Source: Candidatus Curtissbacteria bacterium (GTDB taxonomy: Bacteria; Patescibacteria; Microgenomatia; Curtissbacterales; GWA2-41-24). Taken from it: DNA of 61,779 nt. The notes beneath the pieces are model-generated. The model ran no database searches and was not told the DNA's origin. It worked only from the letters and a program-made list of their open reading frames with translations. The stretch lies in the NCBI GenBank assembly GCA_030647775.1, contig JAUSJC010000004.1, positions 1 through 61,779 on the forward strand, in the 5' to 3' direction. Made by a program: the position numbers and the translations under genes. Below are positions 55,718 to 61,779 of this stretch, in pieces (within the stretch, counting starts at the first letter, position 1; the number at the start of each line of letters is the position of its first letter).

Positions 55718-57556
55718 ATGTTCTGCATCCATTGCGGCAACAAAGTCCTAAAAGATACCCGGTTTTGCTCCAAGTGTGGAGAAGCTGTTAACACCAACTC
55801 GTCGCAAGAACCCCCCAAAAAACCTAAACCCGAAGAAACAACCAGTGTTGCCAAACGGCCGCCAGCGGCCAGAAGAATTTCCGGCTTAATTTTGGTTAAT
55901 ATCTTTCTGTCTATCATCGCCGCTTTTATCTTTAGCAGTAATGACCCGCAGCTTAAAAATTCCGCCGGTTCCATTCTCATAATTTTCCTGGCATTTATAA
56001 ACATCTGGCTATTGGTGGAACTTTTGCGGGTATTTTTCAAATCTTTCGTAAAATTTATCAGACTTTCTATTAAGAGACCTGTTGTGGGAATAGGACTAAT
56101 TGCCGTAGTAGCCGCCTTGACCTTAACGCTTAATTGGGCAATTGGCGATTATAACTACAAGCAGATAAAACCAAACCTCGGGCTTGTCCAGGATAATTTG
56201 GCCGAGGCGTTTGTCGCCAAATCAGTCGGCGACGCGATCAAAAACGGCAAATCCGCACCTTATTCAATCCAAAAGGTAGGGCAAAACACCCAAACCGTTT
56301 CGGGCAATTTAGCCCTTATTAAGAGTCCCTCGAGACTCAACGATTATAAACTTGCCGCGGGCGATTGGGTCGATGAAATAGTTACATTCTCCAAAGAACA
56401 AAAAAACTGGGACGCTTTGGCGCAGGACCCGGGCCCTTTCACTTTAAAATTAACAAACGGGCAAGCCCAGAGCCTGCTTAAAGAAAGCGCGGAGAAAATC
56501 GCCAGCCTCAAAGACTATGGTGATGATGCCATTGCCCGCGGTGATAGGGAGGCAATGCGTTATGTCGCCGCCAAGCTGCAAGTGCAAAACCATTGGCTGG
56601 AAGGTATCGACCAGTCGCAAGATCCTTCTTTCTTCTCACTTGGAATAAATCCCGTCTATGCTCTCGGGCGCAAAATCCCGGTGGGTACTCTAAAAAGACG
56701 TAACCCCTGCATTTCAAAAACAGTCTGCGCCGATAACATCAAAAGAATCACCCAGGGAGTCTATAGATCCGCACTTGGATATATGGTCGGAGAAAAAGAC
56801 GCAAACGGCAGCTGGGACAACACCTGGAAGGACGCGGCGCCACTAATTGAAGCATCCGGTTTCTCAACAGGCGGAACCGGTATTACTCAAGGGGATGAAG
56901 AGAAGCCAAAATACCCTCCCGCAGTGCAGGCGTTTATTAGTAACTGCGGCGCCAAGGGCGGCACCATTGGCGGGACCGGTACTGTCAAAGAACGGATGCC
57001 CACAACCGAAGACGGCAGAACCTGTAAGTACCAGGGCGGCGCCTGTTGGGATATGCTAACCTATTCCGGCAGCAGATACATGGGAGGTAATCCCGGATGT
57101 CCGGAACAGGGGCTTTTACCCAAAATAACTGTCCCAACCGAGAAACCGACCACAAACCCACCAAATAACAACGGCAACAACCCACCGGTAGTTCCGCGGG
57201 TCACCAGCTGGGACGGCGTTTACAACATCAATGCCAATGTAGGCTGTAACGTTCCGGGCATATGGTCATCGGGGCTTTTGCCGTCGGCAACCAGAATCAC
57301 CGTCAAGGGTAATCGAGTATATGATGCCCAAGGAGGCAGCTATCCCATTAATTCCTCCGGGCAAGCCAGGATGGTCATAAACATTAATTTTAGCGGTGCT
57401 TCAATACAAGCTGTTCAGACTTATGCTTTTTACCAATCGGGTGGCCAAGCACAAGTCAAAGGCAATATCACTGTCAGCGGCGGGGGTTCGGTTGAAGGGC
57501 AAAGTTTCAGCCTTAACTGTTCCGGCTCGTATTCCGGCCAGCGTGTTTCCTCTTAA
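55718..57556 (+). CDS. Zinc-ribbon membrane protein with a large C-terminal domain
   Basis: This 612-residue protein begins with a zinc ribbon (CIHCGNKV...CSKCGEAV, Cys 3, 6, 17, 20) and then has three membrane segments (about 49-70, 80-103, 118-138). About 470 residues follow with Gly/Asn-rich linkers and a final domain with paired cysteines (NVGCNVPGIW, SLNCSGSY). It resembles CPR-type surface proteins of unknown role. Confidence 0.7.
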   Translation: MFCIHCGNKVLKDTRFCSKCGEAVNTNSSQEPPKKPKPEETTSVAKRPPAARRISGLILVNIFLSIIAAFIFSSNDPQLKNSAGSILIIFLAFINIWLLVELLRVFFKSFVKFIRLSIKRPVVGIGLIAVVAALTLTLNWAIGDYNYKQIKPNLGLVQDNLAEAFVAKSVGDAIKNGKSAPYSIQKVGQNTQTVSGNLALIKSPSRLNDYKLAAGDWVDEIVTFSKEQKNWDALAQDPGPFTLKLTNGQAQSLLKESAEKIASLKDYGDDAIARGDREAMRYVAAKLQVQNHWLEGIDQSQDPSFFSLGINPVYALGRKIPVGTLKRRNPCISKTVCADNIKRITQGVYRSALGYMVGEKDANGSWDNTWKDAAPLIEASGFSTGGTGITQGDEEKPKYPPAVQAFISNCGAKGGTIGGTGTVKERMPTTEDGRTCKYQGGACWDMLTYSGSRYMGGNPGCPEQGLLPKITVPTEKPTTNPPNNNGNNPPVVPRVTSWDGVYNINANVGCNVPGIWSSGLLPSATRITVKGNRVYDAQGGSYPINSSGQARMVININFSGASIQAVQTYAFYQSGGQAQVKGNITVSGGGSVEGQSFSLNCSGSYSGQRVSS

Positions 57557-57561
57557 ATATT

Positions 57562-57756
57562 ATGAACGATTCTCTCTATACCATCATTGGTTTTGCAACA
57601 ATTGCCCTAATCGTTTTTGGTTCAGCCAAAGGCTTTCTGTTCACCAAAAGAAAATTTGGCCTTAAAATGGCCATTTTAGTATCGATTTTACTTCTTGCCC
57701 TGGCAATTGCCATCAGTTCTCTAACCACCATCTTTAGACTCTGCTCTCCCTGCTGA
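57562..57756 (+). CDS. Small two-segment membrane protein
   Basis: This 64-residue protein has two membrane segments and ends LCSPC, two cysteines at the extreme C-terminus. It starts 5 nt after the preceding stop, in the same unit. Confidence 0.6.
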   Translation: MNDSLYTIIGFATIALIVFGSAKGFLFTKRKFGLKMAILVSILLLALAIAISSLTTIFRLCSPC

Positions 57757-57806
57757 CAAAACTTTTCAACCGTAATCGGGGTTTTTTGATACTGTAGAGA
57801 TTAAAC

Positions 57807-58691
57807 CTATGGCTTTCTTCTTTTAATCAGCCGAACGATAATTATTGCCGGCAGCCAAATTGGGGTAAAGACCGCTACCCAAATCACCACACCACCCAAA
57901 GCGCGAGCAGTACCAATTAGTGATCTGGTGGCCTGTTTGAATACCACACTCGGCCTCCATGCCTGGTCCGGTGTATACGGAAGCGATAACTCATCTGTTG
58001 AAAGGTAAACCGTCACCAGAGCCAATTTTGCTGACTGCTCCAGGTATTTTTGCTGGCCGCGGACGCTGTCAATATCACTTTGAATATTAACCAGCTCCCT
58101 TTGGACATCCAGTAAATCCTGGACATTGCCGGCTCCGGCCAAAATGGCTTCAAACTTGGCTTTTGTTTTTTCCAAAACCGCCAGCCGGGCATTCAAATCG
58201 ACATACTCATCCGTTACGTCATAGCCGGTAACACTTTCGGAAACCACCTTAACCGCCATCTTTTTAAATTCGCCAATCGCCTCTTGCCGCCTTGCTTCAG
58301 GAACCCTGACGACAATTGTGCCGCTGGTTGCTCCCTCACCAACATCCAGCTTGGATTCGGCTAAGAACCCGCCTAAATCCCCTGCCTTTTTGTTAATGTC
58401 ATCAAGCACCTTTGAAACATCTCCAACAACCAAGGAAAGTGATGTTTCCTTAATGGTTAACCTGTCTTGCCTGTCACTTGGCGCCGGAGCGTTTTTGGGC
58501 AAACTCTCCTGCTGAAGAACACCAGCCATCGGCGCAGACCTATCCATTGTTGGTCTGGATATACTTGGTGTACTTTTAGAAACTGTAGGGGCTGTAGAGA
58601 GCAGATTGCCGTTAACCAGTAGATAGCCGACGACAAGAAGCAGAATGATAACTAATTTGTTTTTACCGATAAAACCCCGAAGTTTGGACAT
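57807..58691 (-). CDS. DUF4349 family membrane protein
   Basis: This 294-residue protein has an N-terminal anchor (about 12-28), then SLSLVVGDVSKVLDDINKKA, GTIVVRVPEA, VSESVTGYDVTDEYVDL and a coiled coil (ARLAVLEKTKAKFEAIL). It has a C-terminal membrane segment. The layout matches DUF4349 proteins, thought to sit in the envelope. The function is unknown. Confidence 0.85.
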   Translation of the reverse strand: MSKLRGFIGKNKLVIILLLVVGYLLVNGNLLSTAPTVSKSTPSISRPTMDRSAPMAGVLQQESLPKNAPAPSDRQDRLTIKETSLSLVVGDVSKVLDDINKKAGDLGGFLAESKLDVGEGATSGTIVVRVPEARRQEAIGEFKKMAVKVVSESVTGYDVTDEYVDLNARLAVLEKTKAKFEAILAGAGNVQDLLDVQRELVNIQSDIDSVRGQQKYLEQSAKLALVTVYLSTDELSLPYTPDQAWRPSVVFKQATRSLIGTARALGGVVIWVAVFTPIWLPAIIIVRLIKRRKP

Positions 58692-58811
58692 CTATAACCA
58701 CCATATCACAAACTTTCCGCCCGCTCAATTTTGGGAAAACTTTTTTTTCTCGATTTCACTTCCGTAACCATTATACGAAACCGAACTGCGGGATTTGCAA
58801 CACTGAAAAAT

Positions 58812-58856
58812 TTTGCTCCGTTGGCTAGAAAACGTTAGAACCTATTTCTAGCTAAG
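58812..58856. repeat. Conserved 3'-flank repeat M (copy 1)
   Basis: TTTGCTCCG..ACGTTAGAACCTATTT lies at the end of the minus-strand gene at 58848. Similar flanks lie at 59842, 60144 and 60831. Confidence 0.6.
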
Positions 58857-59363
58857 TCTGGCTTCAAATATCATGGGGAAATAGACAGAACCATCTGAGT
58901 CTTTACTCATTTCTCTCATATTAACAGAAGTTTCGGTCTCATCCCTCTCAATTGGAATAGGTCTAGTTACTTGGAAACCATGCTCTTCGAATCTTTCTGC
59001 TAAAAATCTGATCGTACCATTTGGCTCTCTTATATAAACCACACCATTAGGCTTTAAGGTCTTTTTCAAGGATTCGATTATTGAATCGTAGGCTTTCCCG
59101 TCTCCAGCCCAGTCCATAAAATCACTTATAAAGTTCATGTTCGCTTCACTAACTGAAGAATCAACGAATGGAAGTTTCCAATCGCCCTTCTCACTCGCCG
59201 CCCATCTCACCAAATGAAGGTTTGGATAAATGAGTGGGTAAGCACAATGAAATTTTCTGGGATCCAAAACTACATATATACCTTGTTCATCGACACTTGC
59301 TCTTAATACAAAATAGTCTGCTCTGATCCCGCCACCAATATCGATATGGACTTCTTTTGACAT
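58848..59363 (-). CDS. Class I methyltransferase-like protein
   Basis: This 171-residue protein has HIDIGGGIRADYF, PFVDSSVSEANMNFISDF and GVVYIREPNG, like SAM-binding methyltransferases, but motif I is weak. A TATAAT box ends 6 nt before the ATG. The substrate is unknown. Confidence 0.6.
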   Translation of the reverse strand: MSKEVHIDIGGGIRADYFVLRASVDEQGIYVVLDPRKFHCAYPLIYPNLHLVRWAASEKGDWKLPFVDSSVSEANMNFISDFMDWAGDGKAYDSIIESLKKTLKPNGVVYIREPNGTIRFLAERFEEHGFQVTRPIPIERDETETSVNMREMSKDSDGSVYFPMIFEARLS

Positions 59364-59369
59364 CAGAGA

Positions 59370-59375
59370 ATTATA
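59370..59375 (-). promoter_or_regulatory. -10 box of 59363
   Basis: TATAAT ends 6 nt before the ATG. Confidence 0.6.
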
Positions 59376-59468
59376 CTATTTTGAAGCTAAATAGTCAAAC
59401 TATCGGTCACCAGCTCCCCGATGCAATTGCCCTGAGTTTGTCGAAGGGGGATGATTTTCGTTCTAGTG

Positions 59469-59474
59469 TATTAT
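59469..59474 (+). promoter_or_regulatory. -10 box of 59482
   Basis: TATTAT ends 7 nt before the ATG at 59482. Confidence 0.5.
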
Positions 59475-59481
59475 ATTCTTG

Positions 59482-59826
59482 ATGGCAAAAACCCAACAAG
59501 AGATTGAAGACTATTACATTTCCCAAGGTTTAAACGGAGAAGAGCTAAGAAAAGCTCTTGAAAAAGACCCCGAATTCCAAGCTTTGCTGAAGCAAAGAAA
59601 AATTAAAATAAGAAATAAATTTGGAATTAGCGAAAACGATGAAAAGAAATACTTACTGCCAACCGAAGAAGATTACAAAATTCTCTCAATGATTAACGAA
59701 CTGGAAAAGAAAAATCTCTCTGAAAACGATCGGGACATAATTGAAGTAATCAGGGCACAACTTCTACTTAATTGGCGAGATCCCCTAATTAAAAAGTTGC
59801 AAGAGCTTAAAGAAAAATACTCCTAA
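59482..59826 (+). CDS. Hypothetical helical protein
   Basis: This 114-residue, highly charged, mostly helical protein (EIEDYYISQGLNGEELRKAL) has no recognised family. The ATG at 59482 is preferred to the TTG just before it, because of the -10 spacing. Confidence 0.55.
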   Translation: MAKTQQEIEDYYISQGLNGEELRKALEKDPEFQALLKQRKIKIRNKFGISENDEKKYLLPTEEDYKILSMINELEKKNLSENDRDIIEVIRAQLLLNWRDPLIKKLQELKEKYS

Positions 59827-59841
59827 GAGCAACAAAAACTT

Positions 59842-59880
59842 TGCTCCGCCTGATGGATGAAGTTAAAACCTATTATTTAG
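59842..59880. repeat. Conserved 3'-flank repeat M (copy 2)
   Basis: TTTGCTCCG and GTTAAAACCTATTATTTAG follow the minus-strand gene at 59873. Confidence 0.55.
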
Positions 59881-60082
59881 CTAATGCTTCCTCTTGTTTT
59901 GGTGGGCACTTGCTATCAGCATAAGAGCAAAAGACACAACAGTCTCCCTCCTTGGGCTTGAGCATCTCTCCACAATGAATGCACTTATAAAAATGCTGAC
60001 AAGCATTGGTAGGCATCGTAACCGTTTGCTCTTTCCCACATTTAGGACAAGTTAAAGTGGTTTCTGTCTTAATGTCGTCCAT
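59873..60082 (-). CDS. GDCCVxC zinc-ribbon protein
   Basis: This 69-residue protein has TCPKCGKEQ, a second Cys pair CIHCGEML and then GDCCVFCSYADSKCPP. It belongs to the GDCCVxC group, in which the last Cys is sometimes selenocysteine. A thiol-redox or metal role is likely but unproven. TATACT ends 6 nt before the ATG. Confidence 0.8.
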   Translation of the reverse strand: MDDIKTETTLTCPKCGKEQTVTMPTNACQHFYKCIHCGEMLKPKEGDCCVFCSYADSKCPPKQEEALAK

Positions 60083-60088
60083 AAAACC

Positions 60089-60094
60089 AGTATA
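60089..60094 (-). promoter_or_regulatory. -10 box of 60082
   Basis: TATACT ends 6 nt before the ATG at 60082. Confidence 0.55.
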
Positions 60095-60143
60095 GCAAAG
60101 ATTTAGTGAAAGGCTTTGAAGTCAGAAGAAATCCGTCGAATGT

Positions 60144-60176
60144 GCTCCACCTCGTGGACAATATTAGAACCTATTT
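60144..60176. repeat. Conserved 3'-flank repeat M (copy 3)
   Basis: GCTCCACCTCGTGGAC with ATTAGAACCTATTT lies after the minus-strand gene at 60186. Confidence 0.55.
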
Positions 60177-60185
60177 CGTTACAGA

Positions 60186-60653
60186 CTAAGGCTTTGGAGG
60201 CATAAACTTCATTCTATATTCTCCTGATTCAACACCCTGTATGTGCCTGTCTACTTCCTCTCTATCTGATGGAAATAATTGTAAAACCAAAGCACCAGCT
60301 CTAGTAACGAAGGCTTGACTAAAACTAATCGCGTTATCGTAATCAAGTCGAGGACTGTCAGATTGAGGAGATTGTCCTACAGATGGAGCATTATCCATAA
60401 GCTCTAAACAAACATGGGACCTAATCGAACTCCTTAATACCATATCTGCGTTATAACTATCTGGGGTGATATTAGTTTCAATATACACTCCTTGAGGTAA
60501 TCCCGCCGGATTGTCTCCTGTAACAGAAAGGTAGCGAACCGTTATACCGTCATCGCCTACAGGCTGTGGTTCAGATCGGTAGAAACCTTCTGAAACTGCT
60601 TCGCCAGCCCTGCTTCTTATTCCGCTGTGCCAATTTGCTTTTGCTTCGACCAT
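60186..60653 (-). CDS. Hypothetical protein
   Basis: The start is set at ATG 60653 (MVEAKANWHSG), 7 nt behind TATAAT. A longer frame has no such support. The 155-residue soluble protein has no recognised motif. The composition resembles the other small accessory genes (3534, 8624). Confidence 0.55.
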   Translation of the reverse strand: MVEAKANWHSGIRSRAGEAVSEGFYRSEPQPVGDDGITVRYLSVTGDNPAGLPQGVYIETNITPDSYNADMVLRSSIRSHVCLELMDNAPSVGQSPQSDSPRLDYDNAISFSQAFVTRAGALVLQLFPSDREEVDRHIQGVESGEYRMKFMPPKP

Positions 60654-60660
60654 TTGCCGA

Positions 60661-60666
60661 ATTATA
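60661..60666 (-). promoter_or_regulatory. -10 box of 60653
   Basis: TATAAT ends 7 nt before the ATG. Confidence 0.55.
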
Positions 60667-60830
60667 ATTTCTAAAATAAGAGAAGTCAAACTACATCAAA
60701 ATACATCAGCTCCCCTTGATTGACGCGTTCAGGAACCGAGAAATAGAGTTTGGGATCAGCTTTCAAAACATTCAAGCATTATTTGAGAACATGCAAATTG
60801 CTACTTAACAGCAATCATGCTCATTTCTAC

Positions 60831-60870
60831 CTTTGCTCCGAGGAGTGGAGGACGTGGAATTGTATCTAGT
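60831..60870. repeat. Conserved 3'-flank repeat M (copy 4, weak)
   Basis: TTTGCTCCGAGGAGTGGAGG and GTGGAATTGTATC lie just after the Cys-repeat gene. It is the most diverged copy. Confidence 0.4.
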
Positions 60871-60874
60871 GGCG

Positions 60875-61771
60875 CTAATTTGCTCCGGGAATTTGTCCGC
60901 CACTTTCAGGGTCACCTTGATTTTGATCTTGTCCACCCGGTCCTCCGGGATCTTGTTGATTTTGTTGTCCGTTAGGACCTTGACCTTGCTGTTGACCTCC
61001 CAGGCCCGGGCCACCATTACCTTGACCACCTTGTCCACCCTGGCCTTGTTGTCTTCTTTGCCCCCCATTTCCCTGACCTTGACCACCTTGTCCTTTAGGG
61101 CCTCCATTACTTTTTCCACCACCATTCCCTCCTTGGCCTTCCGGACCTTGTTTACCACCTCCAGGACCTTGTTTATCCCCACCTTTTCCTCCGGGTCCAC
61201 CACTTTTTATCTTATCTGCTTCTTCTTTACTAATTATTCCCGCTGATTCTGCAAAACTGACACATTCTTCCATATGCTCTGATGAAGAACAATAAGAATC
61301 ACAGGCTTCTTTTCCACCACAAGCAGGAGGTTTAATACCTTTAGCTACGGCCATCTGTACTTTTTTAGCTTCCTCCAGTTGACTACCGGACATCATTCCA
61401 TTCTTTTCGGCGAATGTTATACATTCGTCCATGTGGTCCGGACCATTGCAATATGAACTACATTCGTTTTTCCCCTTACATCCGCCAGGGCCGGTCATCC
61501 CGGTACTTTTGAAATTTTTAGCTACTTTTATTTCATCCCGTGACATTAAATTATTCTTTTCGGCAAAATTTAAACAGGCATCTATATTCGCTGACTCGTC
61601 GCAATAAACCTTACACGCTGCTTTATCTGCACAGTTGCCTAGTTCTGCAACAGGATAGGAAATTTCCGGAGTTACTTGACTACCCGTCTGGGCGGCCACC
61701 GAACCTGCTGTTACACCCGCAACTAAGATCCCTGCGATTAAAATTGAAATGTATAATATATTTTTATTCAT
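60875..61771 (-). CDS. Secreted protein with Cys repeats and a Gly/Gln-rich tail
   Basis: This 298-residue protein has a signal peptide (cleavage near VAAQT). Three repeats of C-x5-C-x3-C-x8-C then (L/I/V)xFAE follow, at about residues 47-75, 98-130 and 150-180. Each is followed by an MS/IS helix. A low-complexity tail rich in Gly, Gln and Pro runs from about 190 to the end. The repeats probably form disulfide knots, made by the DsbAB pair at 26.7-27.8 kb. The function is unknown. Confidence 0.7.
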   Translation of the reverse strand: MNKNILYISILIAGILVAGVTAGSVAAQTGSQVTPEISYPVAELGNCADKAACKVYCDESANIDACLNFAEKNNLMSRDEIKVAKNFKSTGMTGPGGCKGKNECSSYCNGPDHMDECITFAEKNGMMSGSQLEEAKKVQMAVAKGIKPPACGGKEACDSYCSSSEHMEECVSFAESAGIISKEEADKIKSGGPGGKGGDKQGPGGGKQGPEGQGGNGGGKSNGGPKGQGGQGQGNGGQRRQQGQGGQGGQGNGGPGLGGQQQGQGPNGQQNQQDPGGPGGQDQNQGDPESGGQIPGAN

Positions 61772-61779
61772 ATTTTTTA

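Noticed and set aside
58812..60870. Integron attC sites after the small genes
   Set aside because: GTTAGAA-like sequences are present, but the core GTTRRRY pattern and paired arms are not consistent between copies.
60805..61203. 132-residue Lys/Val-rich ORF on the minus strand
   Set aside because: It is a frame-shifted reading of the Gly/Gln-rich tail of the real gene, so its odd composition is expected.
1..61779. Recoded UGA (as in some CPR lineages)
   Set aside because: Several genes end in TGA at expected positions (sufC, atpF, overlapping ATGA junctions), and Trp is encoded by TGG.

Overview
The window looks like a chromosomal segment of a Patescibacteria/CPR bacterium, most like the Microgenomates/Katanobacteria side. 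This is inferred from gene content and style, not from a search. The pointers are densely packed short genes, F-type ATPase genes with a truncated delta subunit, a HerA/TraC-like ATPase with a membrane partner, many two-to-four-segment membrane proteins, Cys-rich repeat and zinc-ribbon proteins, and a very high load of short palindromic repeats. The repeats include in-frame copies inside conserved genes. Stop codons are standard, with UGA used as stop.

Layout. 1-5.9 kb (minus): partial glycosyltransferase, 5'-3' exonuclease, ftsH, a hypothetical, trpS behind an odd leader ORF, and a frameshifted aspartate racemase. 5.97-7.0 kb: a promoter-structured-terminator RNA, elongator tRNA-Met lying between the halves of another tRNA, and initiator tRNA. 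7.2-9.3 kb: ftsB-like, a Xer recombinase, small genes. 9.4-16.3 kb (plus): complete atpBEFHAGDC. 16.3-19.3 kb: archaeal-type CMP kinase with a duplicated 3' end, nadK, and a tRNA-Ile(UAU) nested in a second split tRNA. 19.4-24.6 kb: HerA-like ATPase pair, aquaporin, DUF3105, cupredoxin. 24.9-29.9 kb: rpiB/fba, DsbA/DsbB pair, FAD oxidoreductase, VIT-type transporter. 29.9-36.4 kb (minus): SUF Fe-S operon read Rrf2 regulator, small protein, Cys-rich peptide, sufC, sufB, membrane protein, sufD, sufS, sufU, followed by ferredoxin. 36.5-47.2 kb: trxB, envelope and glycosyltransferase genes, a Crp/Fnr regulator. 47.6-61.8 kb: transketolase, ZIP transporter, acyltransferase, RsuA-type pseudouridine synthase, PAP2, msrA, and a run of small accessory genes ending in a Cys-repeat secreted protein.

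Themes. (1) At least 14 first-in-unit genes have a -10 hexamer ending 6 or 7 nt before the start codon, which predicts leaderless mRNAs. Genes inside operons instead carry Shine-Dalgarno sequences or overlapping ATGA/TAATG junctions. (2) Four genes (trpS, fba, cmk, xer) carry a second copy of one end of their coding sequence. The copies encode the same or similar amino acids with largely different synonymous codons, and an insertion separates them. msrA has an exact 18-bp version. (3) Palindromic repeats sit in frame in exo, trpS, atpA, atpD, nadK, sufC, sufD, sufS, trxB, tkt and a FAD oxidoreductase. (4) Two tRNA genes are split in the anticodon loop around another intact tRNA. (5) A 24-residue, seven-cysteine peptide overlaps the start of sufC. 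Redox, Fe-S and disulfide functions (suf, trxB, dsbAB, msrA, ferredoxin) together suggest a cell that handles oxidative stress and metal supply.
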